A program made the translations under genes and the position numbers. A DNA stretch of 64,000 nt. Origin: Gonocerus acuteangulatus (taxonomy: Eukaryota; Arthropoda; Insecta; Hemiptera; Coreidae). Shown here piece after piece: positions 1-10,069 of the stretch. How positions within the stretch are numbered: the first letter of the stretch is position 1; every line of letters starts with the position of its first letter. Location of the stretch: NCBI GenBank assembly GCA_946811695.1, contig OX328125.1, forward strand, positions 101,108,533 through 101,172,532, written 5' to 3'. The notes beneath the pieces are model-generated. The model did no database searches. It saw only the letters and a program-made list of their open reading frames with translations, and was not told the DNA's origin.

Positions 1-224
1 CCGGTCACTTGGTGTAAAATCTAAATTAATTGTAGTATTTTATTATCTATATTCTTAACAATTTTACTGTTCGGCTACAATATATAATTCGTTTATAATT
101 TAATATTATAATTATTTGATACAATATCGAAATATGATATTCTAAACACGACATTGATTAAAACGTAAAACTGTTTTTGACATAATATTCCAAATACCTT
201 TTAACCTAATATTATACTAGTTTT

Positions 225-567
225 GGGGGCGAGGTTAGCTCAGTGGTAGAGCACTCGACTAATGAACTGGAGGACCAGGTTCAAAACCCGAGCGCGCAAT
301 AAAGATTTTTTCTTCTAGTGCTGCCGTTCGAGGGTTGGATTTGGGGTCCCAGATCGTCCCTAGGCTCACCCAGCCTTTAATTAATTTAATTAATAAAGCG
401 TACCTTGGGAGCTAATGACTCTAGCAGTCGAAGCAGCCAAGGGGAAAATCAGGCGGCCGGAGCATAGTGTTGACCACACTATCTCCCTAGTGTGCCGTAC
501 GGTCAAGAATCAGATACCTCTACAGTATCTGCCCCTCTGGGCCCTTGTGGCCTGTTACACAGGACTG
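225..567 (+). mobile_element. tRNA-derived SINE (family S1), full length
   Basis: The 5' head looks like a tRNA gene: it has a box A-like TAGCTCAGTGGTAGAGCA and a box B-like GGTTCAAAACC about 35 bases later. The anticodon-loop position reads CTAATGA here and CTAATAA in sister copies, which suggests an origin from tRNA-Ile(AAU). A body of about 260 bases with no tRNA similarity follows and ends at GGACTG. The element is flanked by perfect 14-bp direct repeats ATTATACTAGTTTT at 211-224 and 568-581, the mark of LINE-driven retroposition. Related copies lie at 5719, 8382 (minus), 17205 (truncated), 43028 (minus) and 51050. The open frame at 415-618 falls in the body and is not a gene. Confidence 0.9.
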
Positions 568-581
568 ATTATACTAGTTTT

Positions 582-1149
582 AGCACAATTTCCTGCCGTT
601 AAGGCCGTGCCCAATTGAGCACAAGGCGTTACTTTCGCTCTACATAGAGTCCGAATCTGAAGAAAAATAAGGACGTATTGTTTGTCTTCAGTACTGTTAG
701 AAAGAGAAAAAAAAAACGAAACAGAGGGAAAACTAGTGACTTTTTGGAGGAAAAGAGAATTTCATACTGGTAATAATATCTATTACTCGTAAGTACCAGT
801 ATGATTTTGTTAACCAGTTCGAGGATTTACTTAAATAATATGTTGTTTCATTTAAAAATGGTGATACATTAAAATCACATTATCTTTTACATGCTTATCT
901 TAGTTTCAAAGATTCTGTAACTTGTGTTTTTTTGAGAGGTTTACTTTCTGAATTTTTGTTGATAAAGTAATTTATATCCAAGCTGTTCGTAACTGTTAAT
1001 CAGTTATTAATTACATTAATAAACAGGATATAAATATTCTTCATAATGTTAAAATTAGTAGATTATCATTTACATATCAGAGTTACTATTAACTTTTCAA
1101 AAATTCATTCATTTGACATATCTCACTATTTTGTTAGAATACATCCACA

Positions 1150-1153
<4 letters not shown>
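582..1153. other. AT-rich spacer, nothing recognised
   Basis: AT-rich sequence without a repeat or protein motif I can place. Short open frames here have no coding character. Confidence 0.5.
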
Positions 1154-1235
<82 letters not shown>

Positions 1236-1243
1236 TATATATA
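1154..1243. repeat. (AC)n/(AT)n compound microsatellite
   Basis: About 20 AC dinucleotides run into about 14 AT dinucleotides, then a short ACAC and AT tail. The open frame across it (1046-1261) is an artefact of the repeat. Confidence 0.95.
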
Positions 1244-1547
1244 TTCGATGCAACTCATTAAAAGTCTAGGGGTGGATTAAACTAGAATGACCCTAGAAAT
1301 CATACAAATATAAAAGCGACTTCTAATACTTTAATATATTAATCAAAACTTCAATGGGTTAATTATAACTTCAGTATTTCAATAGTTAGAATATTGTAGA
1401 CACCCAAGGGTGTTCAGGGGCGGTAGACACCCAGAGGTATTTATAAGGTCATAAGTTCACTTGCTCCACGTGGTGCAGAATACCAAAGGCCAGAGGTAAT
1501 GGTGAAGGATTCGAGTTACTATTCCAAGGTGCATTTTCACTCCACAT

Positions 1548-2437
1548 CAGAGATGGGAATTATTTTATTTATAATTAAAAATACGAATTTATTCGTAATT
1601 CATATGTTTGTAAATACGAATATAAATAAATTCGTATTCATAAGTGTGAATACGAATTTATTTTTATTCACGTTTATTAAATATAAAAATAAAAATAAAA
1701 TTTTATCTGCGAATTTTCCTGCGAATACAAATAAAAAAAATGTGAATATTCACAAAAAATCAAGTGATTAAAAAAACACCACATTAAAATATACGAATAC
1801 AAATTTATTCACATTATAATTTGTGAATACGGATTTATTCACAATAAAATTCGCAAATAAAATATGAATTTATTCGTACTAAGATGATATTACGAAAGTT
1901 ATTGAAGGCAATTTTTTTAAAGGCGCTTAACGTTTTTTTTTTTTTTTTTTTTTTTTCTTTTTCTTCAAGGAGGTACAGATGACCAACTATGTCCCTGCAG
2001 CGTGGCTGGTGGTGCTGCGGCGGGCTCGGAGTAAAAAAAATCTAGGCGCTAATAACCTAGACGTTAAGCGCCTTAAAAAAAAATCACCTTCAATAACTTT
2101 CGTAATATTTTATTGTTAATAAATCTGTATTCACAAATTATAATGTGAATAAATTTGTATTCGTATATTTTAATGTGATTTTTTTTAATCACTTGATTTT
2201 TTGTGAATATTCACATTTTTTTTATTTGTATTCGCAGGAAAATTTGCGAATACAATTTTATTTTTATTTTTAATTATTATTATAATTATTAATTAATTTT
2301 AAATTTAAAATACGTGAATAAAAATAAATTCGTATTCACACTTATGAATACGAATTTATTTATATTCGTATTTACAAATATATGAAGTAAGAATAAATTC
2401 GTATTTTTATTTATGAATAAGATTATGCCCATCTCTG
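1548..2437. mobile_element. Palindromic non-autonomous hAT-like element, copy 1
   Basis: Both ends carry the inverted terminus CAGAGATGGG, and the flanks are perfect 8-bp direct repeats CTCCACAT (1540-1547 and 2438-2445). An 8-bp duplication with a CAGNGATGGG-type end is the known hAT superfamily signature. The two arms of roughly 400 bases are near-complete reverse complements rich in the motif GAATAAATTCGTATT, so the whole element could fold back. A spacer of about 85 bases (1957-2040) is more GC-rich and holds GTACAGATGACCAACTATG. A T tract sits at 1930-1956. There is no transposase, so an autonomous hAT elsewhere would have to move it. The 1499-1771 open frame is noise in the left arm. 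Confidence 0.85.
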
Positions 2438-2486
2438 CTCCACATATCTCTTTTTGCCTTTATACAGCTGATCTATTATTAACTAA

Positions 2487-2538
<52 letters not shown>
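2487..2538. repeat. (TA)n microsatellite
   Basis: Uninterrupted TA dinucleotides after a short TATACATA start. Confidence 0.95.
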
Positions 2539-2542
<4 letters not shown>

Positions 2543-2633
2543 TTTAAAATATTGGAAAACTATTCTAGGGAAAATAATTTATATGTTAACACTAATAAGT
2601 CCAAAAAAATCTAATTACTCCTTAACTTATCTA

Positions 2634-2668
2634 GGCGCACGGTAGTGCGCCAGGCCAAGTTCCGGCCT
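2634..2668. other. Two adjacent perfect hairpins
   Basis: GGCGCAC-GGTA-GTGCGCC (2634-2651) is followed at once by AGGCC-AAGTTCC-GGCCT (2652-2668). They are GC-rich islands in AT-rich DNA and sit just upstream of a repetitive block beginning near 2690. Function unknown. Confidence 0.7.
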
Positions 2669-2689
2669 AAGCATACTGTGTGTATATTA

Positions 2690-3652
2690 CAGGAGGTCTT
2701 AGAGCCGATTTTTACTCTCTCATAACTTTCAACCAGGTAAAGATTAAGTTATGAAATTTTACACAGGTATTATACTACTAGATGTGAGTAAAACTGGAAA
2801 TTTTCATAATTCTACCTCAAATAGTTTCTGAGATATAAGCGATCGAAAATCGGGATTTATAGGACTCTCTCACTCACTCACTCAACAAAATTATTAGGCA
2901 CTTCCCATGATGCTAAAGACTTGAAATTTTGCTTGATGATAGATAGTAAGGTGTTATTAAAGGAAAAAATCGAAAAATCCTGAAAAGTGGTGTTTGACTC
3001 CGCTTCCGGGGCGGGGGCGTGCCAGTTTAGTACTTCCTTCGGAAACCCGTCATTCCGTCCGAAATCCATGATGTGGGGTATCAAATGAATCGTCTCGGTA
3101 TGAAGAACCTATATTTGATGTTTTAAGAAACAATTACACGCATGTAGGCTCGGTCAAAATCTTATACCAGCTGTCTGTCTGTATGTTTGTTTCTTATACA
3201 AATCCGTACCGTTTGACCGATTTTGACCAAACTTGGGACACAGATGGGTCTTGATACGGGGAGAATCATAGGCTAGGTTAAATTGTCTATCAACTGTCTG
3301 TCTGTCTGTTTGTTCCTTATACAAATACACACCGTTTGACCGATTTTGACAAAATTTGACACACATGTCGGTCTTGATCCGGGGAATGCACAAGGCTAGG
3401 TAAAAAAGGTCTTTCAGCTGTCTGTCTATATGTTTGTTCCTTATACAAATTCACACCGTTTGGCCTATTTTGACCAAACTTGGCACGCACGTAGGTCTTG
3501 ATACGGGAGTGACATATTACCTATGACGTTTTGTACTTTTTGTTCCATCGGAAAGCCATCATTCCTTCTGAAACCCATCATGTGGGGTATCAAATGAATC
3601 GTCTTGGTAAGGAGAACCTATATTTGATGTTTTAAGAAACATTTCGACGCAT
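2690..3652. repeat. Composite dispersed repeat around a Helitron-like trimer
   Basis: A block of about 105 bases containing GATGTGGGGTATCAAATGAA occurs twice in direct orientation, at about 3030-3137 and 3550-3652. Between them is a tandem trimer (period about 125, starting near 3170, 3295 and 3417) of the module with TTCCTTATACAAATCCACAC and TTTGACCGATTTTGACCAAA. The same module occurs in Helitron-like family H2 at 6504, 10190, 35240 and 60029. Its usual TCTATATATA start and CTAG end are both missing, so this copy is truncated. The open frames 2878-3084 and 3154-3393 (minus) come from the repeat. Confidence 0.6.
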
Positions 3653-3990
3653 CTTAACAACAACAGTTGTGACTTAAATGCAGTAAATAAAGTCGTAGGG
3701 GTTAACTGCATAATATACTTGAAAGCAGATAACAAGTTTTTCATAGTCGAGCCATCTAAATTACGAAGTTTAGGATCACAAACCCAAAATGTATCGTCTT
3801 TGTTCTTATATTTTTCTTGAAGGCCTTCTACACTTTCCCTATTGTGATCTTTATCCTCGGGATAAGGTTCCTGTGTTTTACAGTGTAATAGCTTAGTTAA
3901 GAGAGCAATCAATTTGACCTCTAGAGTAATGTCACCTGGAAGAGCTTCTAACTTTTCTAGTCCAGTGATTAGATGTATGTAGGTTGATTA
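3559..3990 (-). pseudogene. Unrecognised coding-like fragment
   Basis: This minus-strand frame stays open for about 140 codons, from a TAA near 3996 to a stop near 3559; an ATG lies at 3910-3912. Unlike most open frames in the window, its upper part (to about 3655) reads like a soluble protein: helix-compatible leucine-rich stretches such as LIALLTKLL, then a polar run with PEDKDHN and KNKDDTFW. I do not recognise a family. The last 35 or so residues are encoded by the dispersed repeat that also lies at 3030-3137, so a natural C-terminus cannot end there. It could be an exon with the repeat downstream, a gene fragment, or a transposon gene remnant. No neighbouring exon was identified. Confidence 0.3.
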
Positions 3991-3999
3991 TTGGTATCA

Positions 4000-4917
4000 A
4001 ATATCAAGCAGCAAGGAGAACTTTATGCAGAATCCAAAGACTCTGATTTTATATGAAGTACAAAAGCCAGTAGGTATGCGGCAACTAAATTTTAATTAAT
4101 ACTTAGAAAAAAGTAATGAGATCCCAAAAAAAAACATATTAGGAGGATTAGGAGCAGAAGTAAATCCTCACATATGTTTTCATCCTTTTCTTTCTTATCA
4201 TTATTACTCAAGAATAATTACATAAAAATCATCCCAGTGAATAAGTGTTTAACTCAAATTTCCTTGATTTGCAGTGGTCTTCTTTGAAAATTAATGAAAA
4301 ATCTGGTTTTCATACTCTACCGAAGAAATATGGCAAAAAGAATAAGTAAAAAATCTGGTACATACATACAACTTTCACTTACCACCTTAGTCGGAGTAGG
4401 TTAAATTATTTTAAGCAATTAATATCGATTTTTTTCCAACCATCTCATCAATCGACCCAACATATGTTTTCATTCATGATAACCCATTAAATATTCAATC
4501 TACAACTTTGATCTTGGTATCATCTGAAAGGAAAATTAATAGGCTACAACGTTTGTATAGAGGTGTTTTTACGTACAAGGCTTGGTTTCAGTGATAAATA
4601 GGAATTTGTCTACAAAAGGGCGATATTTTTCAGTTTTTTGCGTTTTACGCGCAAACGGTGCGTCGGATCAAAAGATGTCTCGGAATAAATTAGTCTTAAA
4701 ATTAAATTTTCTATCAGAATTCGTCATAAAATATACCTGTTGCTATTGGAAACTCACGAGTTAGATGCGCTGGAGAAAAACTGGAGAATGTTACAAAGTC
4801 AACTAAACCTTCAAAAGAAACCTCATGCAACATAACTATGACCTACCAAGTTTCATTTCGAAATTCCAACCACTCTAGGAGGAAAAGGGGGTGGACACAT
4901 ATGCTGGGACACCCTGT
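4000..4917. mobile_element. Possible decayed mariner-type repeat, right end only
   Basis: The right edge reads GGGACACCCTGTATA, the reverse complement of the TATACAGGGTGTCCC end used by many mariner-like elements and matching the end near 24346 in this window. No matching left terminus was found upstream and no transposase motif is visible. The interior is AT-rich, with a segment containing ACGCGCAAACGGTGCGTCGG near 4650. The left limit given is arbitrary. Confidence 0.4.
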
Positions 4918-5426
4918 ATATTTATACCCCAAAAAAACATAAATGTGAAATAGAGGCCAAGTTCCTCCCCCACAAAGAAACTTTTCAATGATATTCCCTA
5001 CATTAGGGTTTCTTGGGGTGCTGTTTTTAAATCTGCTATTATTTTTGGTGTAAAAAACACTAGTTTACTTGAAAACGTAAGCATATTTATGAATTTATTT
5101 GACGAAATATAAATTATTGTTTAACGATTATATTTTTCCTTCCTTTCCTACTCTATAAAACGAATGAATTGGTGAAAGAATCATGTCGATATCATTTTCT
5201 AAACTCGATATAAAAAATAAAGCACTTTCAACATACTTTATTTTATTTCTCGGCTCCTAAGGCGCATTGGACGGAACGCTCGGATACGTGTCATCTATTT
5301 TAGCACTTTCCTCCGAAGGAAAGTAGCTATTGAGGTTGGACTCATGACGGAATTTTTGAAAGACGTCTTCAAATCTTTATCGATCCTACCTAGTAGACAC
5401 CGAAAATGACCCCCGTTAAAATTTAT
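4918..5426. repeat. AT-rich spacer with fragment of a dispersed repeat
   Basis: Bases 5150-5310 resemble 33720-33840: both have GTGAAAGAATCAT, then AAACTCGA, then TATTTTATTTCT(C/T)(G/A)GCTCCTAA, a GGCGCATTG and an ACGCTCGGA(C/T)ACGTGTC block. This is the family to which one edge of the 2.25-kb inverted repeat also belongs. Nothing else was recognised. Confidence 0.5.
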
Positions 5427-5428
5427 AT

Positions 5429-5497
<69 letters not shown>
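5427..5497. repeat. (TC)n(TA)n compound microsatellite
   Basis: About 11 TC dinucleotides followed by about 22 TA dinucleotides. Confidence 0.95.
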
Positions 5498-5501
<4 letters not shown>

Positions 5502-5718
5502 TGTTAACAGGATAGCGGCCAGAGTTTTTGTTTTTTCGTCACGAACAACAAAGAGCGAAGAGTTTGCCGTTTTTAATAAATGGACCCACATAAATTATAA
5601 CATGGCTTCACCCTGATTGTTTTAGGAAAGGTGGAATCCTGTAGACAGCCCAGTGCTAGCATAAATACGTAGGGGTAGGAAAAATAAATAATTAAAACAA
5701 AACAAATTAACCTTGTGA

Positions 5719-6068
5719 GGGGGCGAGGTTAGCTCAGTGGTAGAGCATCGGATTAATATGCTGAAGGACCTGAGTTCAAATCCCGAGCAAGCACTTAAGA
5801 TTTTTTCTTCTAGTGTCTTCGTTCATGGGTTGAATTCGGCCTCCCTGACCGTCCCTAGGCCAACCCAGCCTTTAATTAATTTATTAATGGGTACCTTGGT
5901 GCTAATGACTCCAGCAGTCGAAGCAGCAAGGGGAAAATCAGGCGGCCGGAGCATTGTACTGACCACACTATCTCCCAGGTGTGCTGTATGGTCATGAATC
6001 AGATACCTCTACAGTATCTGCTCCTCTGGGCCCTCGTGGCCTGTTATGGGACTGATTTAAAAAAAAAA
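5719..6068 (+). mobile_element. tRNA-derived SINE (family S1), full length
   Basis: The head (GGGGCGAGGTTAGCTCAGTG, then GAGTTCAAATCCC) and the body match the copy at 225 throughout. It ends with GGACTGATTT and a short A tract. Imperfect flanking repeats AATTAACCTTG (from 5705) and AATTTAACCTCG (from 6067) look like an aged target duplication. The 5737-5997 frame is not a gene. Confidence 0.88.
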
Positions 6069-6503
6069 TTTAACCTCGCAGTGTAAAAAATAAATGTGGA
6101 GAATTTCGTTAATATCCAAAGAATTCAAAACTTTTAGAAAACCAAATATTTATTGGTTGTTTAGGTTTTTTTTTTTTGTTCGTGGTGAATCAATTTATTT
6201 ATTGGCAAATTTATAGTTAACTAATTCTTATATGACTCTAGATTGCCTTTGAGTCATTTTCATATTTATAAAAATCAGTAAGGAATATCAGTAATTGAGA
6301 GGTTAGAAATGTGTAATTTGCTCTCTTCATTGATGAAAACATACCAACTAATTACAATTTCTTTTTGAAAGATCAAAATAAAAATGTACAGTCGTTGACC
6401 AAATGCTGTGTACAAATGATATAGGCAATTTGCAAGTGAACATAAATATTACCCAAAATAAGATTCGGGAAACAAGAAAAACAGTATGCCTGTAAAAAAT
6501 AAA
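6069..6503. other. AT-rich spacer, nothing recognised
   Basis: No repeat, RNA gene or protein motif could be assigned. Confidence 0.5.
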
Positions 6504-7131
6504 TCTATATATATAAAAATCACGTGTCTGTCTGTTTTTCTGTTTGTTTGTTCCTTATACAAATCTACACCGTTTGAACGATTTTGACCAAACTTGGCAC
6601 ACAGGTAAGTCTTGATACGAGAAATCTCCTAGGCTAGGTCAAAATAGTCAAATTTCAAAATTTGGTCAAAAGGTCAAAAGTTTTGTTCAAGAAAAATTGG
6701 CTACACTGAACCATTCAGTTTGTGACGGCCATTTTGAATAATGTCTCAAATGTATTTGTTGATGTTCCTGATAATTAGAATAACTCGAACTCATTGATGA
6801 CTTTACATCATTATATAATCATGGAATGCAGTTTATTTCAGTTTTTATCTCAACAGTTTTATTTCAACAGTTTATTTCAACATTCTTTGAAAAGAGCTTT
6901 CTACTCGCAGGCTCTGCTAATGGCCTCTTTCGGCTGTTAGATGAAGTGCTAGAGAAGGCTGTTAGATTTGTGTGCTGGCTTCTGCCGGTATCATTATGAA
7001 CTAAAACAAATTCACATCGTTTGACCGATTTTCGTAACTGGGTATAGACAACTAGGTATCAAGTAGATCTTGATACAGGGAGAGTCACAGACAGAAAGTA
7101 GGTGTAGCATGGCACACTGGGTAACAGCTAG
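6504..7131 (+). mobile_element. Helitron-like element (family H2), full length
   Basis: It starts TCTATATATATAAAAATCAC directly after an A and ends GGGTAACAGCTAG directly before a T. Helitrons begin TC, end CTRR and insert between A and T, so both borders fit. The interior has the widespread arthropod module TTCCTTATACAAATC, TTTGACCAAACTTGGCACAC and CTAGGCTAGGTCAAAA. No Rep/helicase is encoded, so it is non-autonomous. Related copies are at 10190 (3' damaged), 35240 (both ends intact) and 60029 (5' truncated), with fragments at 3170 and 17378. A clear hairpin before CTAG is not obvious in this family, which weakens the Helitron call. Confidence 0.65.
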
Positions 7132-7501
7132 TAAAAAATAAAATAATGATTGAATAGACGTTAAAAATAAAATTTACATTAATAATCTTTAAACATTTAA
7201 TGTCTAGCAGGAATGTTTTGCTATTTTAGTAAAAAAGGGTAAGAAAATGAAAACATATTGTTAAAAGTGTTTTCCTTGTGCAACCCTTGACGAGGCGGGG
7301 ACAGTTATTTCCTCTTAGGTTACTGTCAGTTTCCTGTTGTGGGGCTTTAAATCTTCCTTCTCTTTGAGATTTTATTTTAGTTATTTCATTAGTGATCAAA
7401 GACTGCTTCTATTCATTTGCTAATGGCGCTAGGGATATTAATTAGCGCGAAAAGAAATCGTAACTCTTACTAGGTACAAGTTATAGTATCCTAGTAGAAA
7501 C
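7132..7501. other. Spacer, nothing recognised
   Basis: No feature could be assigned between the Helitron-like element and the hAT-like palindrome. Confidence 0.5.
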
Positions 7502-7994
7502 CAGAGATGGGCATAATTTTATTTATAAATAAAAATACGAATTTATTCGTACTTCATATATTTGTGAATACGAATATTCGTATTCATAAGTGTGAATTCG
7601 AATTTATTTTTATTCACATATATTAAATAAAAAATACAAATAAAATTTTATTCGCAAATTTTTCTGCGAATAAAAATAAATTCACAGAAAAAATTGTAAA
7701 TAATCACAAAAAATGTGAATATTTACAAAAAATCAAGTGATTACAAAAATCACATTAAAATATACGAATAAAAATTTATTCACATTATAATTTGTGAGTA
7801 AAAATTTAATCACAATAAAATTCGCAAATAAATCATGAATTTATTCGTATTAAGATGATATTACGAAAGTTATTTATTTTTTTAAGGCGTTTAACGTCTA
7901 GGTTATTAGCGCCTAGATTTTTTGTTTACCCTGAGTCCGCCGCGGGACCACCAGCCATGCTGCAGGGACACAGTTTGTCATCTGTACCTCCTTG

Positions 7995-8028
<34 letters not shown>

Positions 8029-8750
8029 GCGTCTTTAAAAAAATTACCTCAATAACTTTCGTAATATCATCTTAATACGAATAAATTCATAATTTAGTTG
8101 CGAATTTTATTGTGAATAAATTTTTATTCCCAAATTATAATGTGAATAAATTTTTATTCGTATATTTTAATGTGATTTTTTTTGTAATCACTTGATTTTT
8201 TGTAAATATTCACATTTTTTGTGATTATTTACAATTTTTTCTGTGAATTTATTTTTATTCGCAGAAAAATTTGCGAATAAAATTTTATTTGTATTTTTAT
8301 ATTTAATATATGTGAATAGAAATAAATTCGTATTCACACTTATGAATACGAATTTATTTATATTCGTATTCACAAATATAAAAAAAAAAAAAAATCAGTC
8401 CCGTAACAGGCCAGGAAGGCCCTGAGGGGCAAATACTATAGAGGTACCTGATTTATGACCATACGGCACACTAGGGAGATAGTGTGGTCAGCACTATGCT
8501 CCGACCGCCTGATTTTCCCCTTGGCCGCTTCGACTCCTAGAGCCATTAGCACCCAAGGTACCCATTATTAATTAAATTAATTAAAGGCTGGGTTGGCCTA
8601 GGGACGGTCAGGGAGGCCGATTTCAACCCATGAACGAAGACACTAGAAGAAAAAATCTTAAGTGCTTGCTCGGGATTTGAACTCAGGCCTCCAGCTTATT
8701 AGTCCAGTGATCTGGAATATGAAGTACAAATAAATTCGTATTTTTTATAC
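7502..8750. mobile_element. Palindromic hAT-like element, copy 2, split by a SINE
   Basis: It begins CAGAGATGGGCATAATTTTA, like copy 1, and has the same GAATAAATTCGTATT-rich arms. The central spacer (7920-8000) is the same as in copy 1 but in the opposite orientation. An S1 SINE is inserted in the right arm at 8382-8713: AATAT lies on both sides, and the arm resumes with AATATGAAGTACAAATAAA. The last 30 or so bases of the right arm and the right terminus are missing near 8748, so no target duplication can be defined. An A tract at 7996-8027 replaces the T tract of copy 1. Confidence 0.8.
8382..8713 (-). mobile_element. tRNA-derived SINE (family S1), 5' truncated
   Basis: Minus-strand copy with an A-rich edge at 8382 and the usual CAGTCCCGTAACAGGCC start on the plus strand. 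On its own strand it lacks about the first 27 bases, so box A is gone, while the box B region is kept. It is inserted inside the hAT-like palindrome with a short AATAT duplication. Confidence 0.87.
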
Positions 8751-8786
8751 CACACCGCAGGTGGAGCAGAGAGTTTTAACAGGCCC

Positions 8787-8788
<2 letters not shown>

Positions 8789-8829
<41 letters not shown>
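8789..8829. repeat. Poly(A) tract of about 41 bases
   Basis: A long A run follows a short segment (8750-8788) that matches no other repeat here. It could be a retroposon tail, but no body is recognisable. Confidence 0.9.
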
Positions 8830-8832
<3 letters not shown>

Positions 8833-8925
8833 ACTCAAGCGACACTTGAACCTTATCTCCTTACAGAGGGAGGAATCAGATACGCTATGTATTAATTTCT
8901 GTTTTTTCTTTTCTTGTCATTTTAG

Positions 8926-8956
8926 CTGACGAAGGCTACCAATGAGTAGCCGAAAC
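8926..8956 (+). ncRNA. Hammerhead-ribozyme-like core (Penelope/retrozyme-type)
   Basis: CTGACGA is followed by a perfect 6-bp stem GGCTAC-CAATGA-GTAGCC and then GAAAC. CUGANGA, stem II and GAAA make up the conserved hammerhead core; short-stem versions are known from Penelope-like elements and retrozymes. Sequence after the core (TTTACAAAAATCGTATTGAG, then CCGAATCCCAACTAT) recurs downstream of the cores at 25153 and 42639. Stem I, stem III and the cleavage site were not modelled, so activity is open. Confidence 0.55.
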
Positions 8957-9029
8957 TTCCTGAATATAGATTTATTTACAAAAATCGTATTGAGGTTCCT
9001 TTTTAACCGAATCCCAACTATGATTATAT

Positions 9030-9522
9030 GTATAATTTTACTTCCGATCATCAAAAATATCCTTCTTCCTTAAAAAACCTATCTTTAGAAGGTGAGAAAC
9101 ATCCCCGCTTGTCACCAATTGTTAAGTTGATTGCTAAAGTCTATTACCATTGATTATAATTCCCAGCCAATCAGGGATTTATGTAAATTTGGGTCTATAA
9201 TCGGACAGGAACAACAATCAAGATGAATTAGCGTCAACCCTCGTCCTTTCTGAAGGTTCTGGCTACAAATTGTATTAAAATGGTCTAATCTTCAAGGTCA
9301 ACTGACTTCCCAACTATTCCATGTTTGCTTATGAATGAGAAATGGCCAAAGATTTTTGTAATGTTTGGCCTCATTTGTGAGCGTTTCCTTCTTTCCCATT
9401 AGGACGAAACTCGATCATGAAGTCTACGATGCAATTTTACGGGGCGAATGAAAAATACCGAAGGTTCATGAACCAAACGAACATTCCTGTCGTTTAACCG
9501 CTTAACCCATTCGAGACCGATT
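9030..9522. other. Spacer, nothing recognised
   Basis: Unique-looking sequence of mixed composition, without motifs I can name. Confidence 0.5.
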
Positions 9523-10069
9523 GCACACCGTGTGTGCAATAGATTTCGGAGGCTAAACGACAGCCTGTACACCGTGTGTGCAACAGATTTCGGAGGCTAA
9601 ACGACAGCCTGTACACCGTGTGAGCAATAGATTTCGGAGGCTAAACGACAGCCTGTACACCGTGTGTGCAATAGATTTCGGAGGCTAAACGACAGCCTGT
9701 ACACCGTATGTGCAACAGATTTCGGAGGCTAAACGACAGCCTGTACACCGTGTGTGCAACAGATTTCGGAGGCTAAACGACAGCCTGTACACCGTATGTG
9801 CAACAGATTTCGGAGGCTAAACGACAGCATGTACATCGAGTGTGCAACAGATTTCCGAGGCTATAAGGGTGGGTTTACACTAGGATAGTTATTGCAGGAT
9901 ATTTATGTCAGAGAGAGCTTCTGACTAGTGTAAAGTATGAGCAATTTATGTCAGACATACATTTTACATGGTTTTCATTAGTCGCAATTTCTCTCTGATA
10001 CAAATATCCTGCAATAACTACCCTAGTGTAAACCCACCCTAAGACAGCCTGTACACCGTGTGTGCAATA
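9523..10069 (+). repeat. 44-bp minisatellite, about 8 units, interrupted by a MITE
   Basis: The unit contains ACACCGTGTGTGCAACAGAT and TTCGGAGGCTAAACGACAGC. Units differ at a few positions (CAATAG/CAACAG, GTGTG/GTATG). The run 9523-9863 is followed by a 173-bp MITE, after which part of a unit (GACAGCCTGTACACCGTGTG) resumes at 10043. The MITE therefore inserted into the existing array. Confidence 0.92.

Noticed and set aside
225..310. tRNA gene (and similar heads at 5719, 12251, 12992, 51050)
   Set aside because: Box A and B are present, but a long non-tRNA body follows and target duplications or copies in inverse show retroposed SINEs.
9523..9863. CRISPR-like repeats
   Set aside because: 44-bp units without spacers; an ordinary minisatellite.
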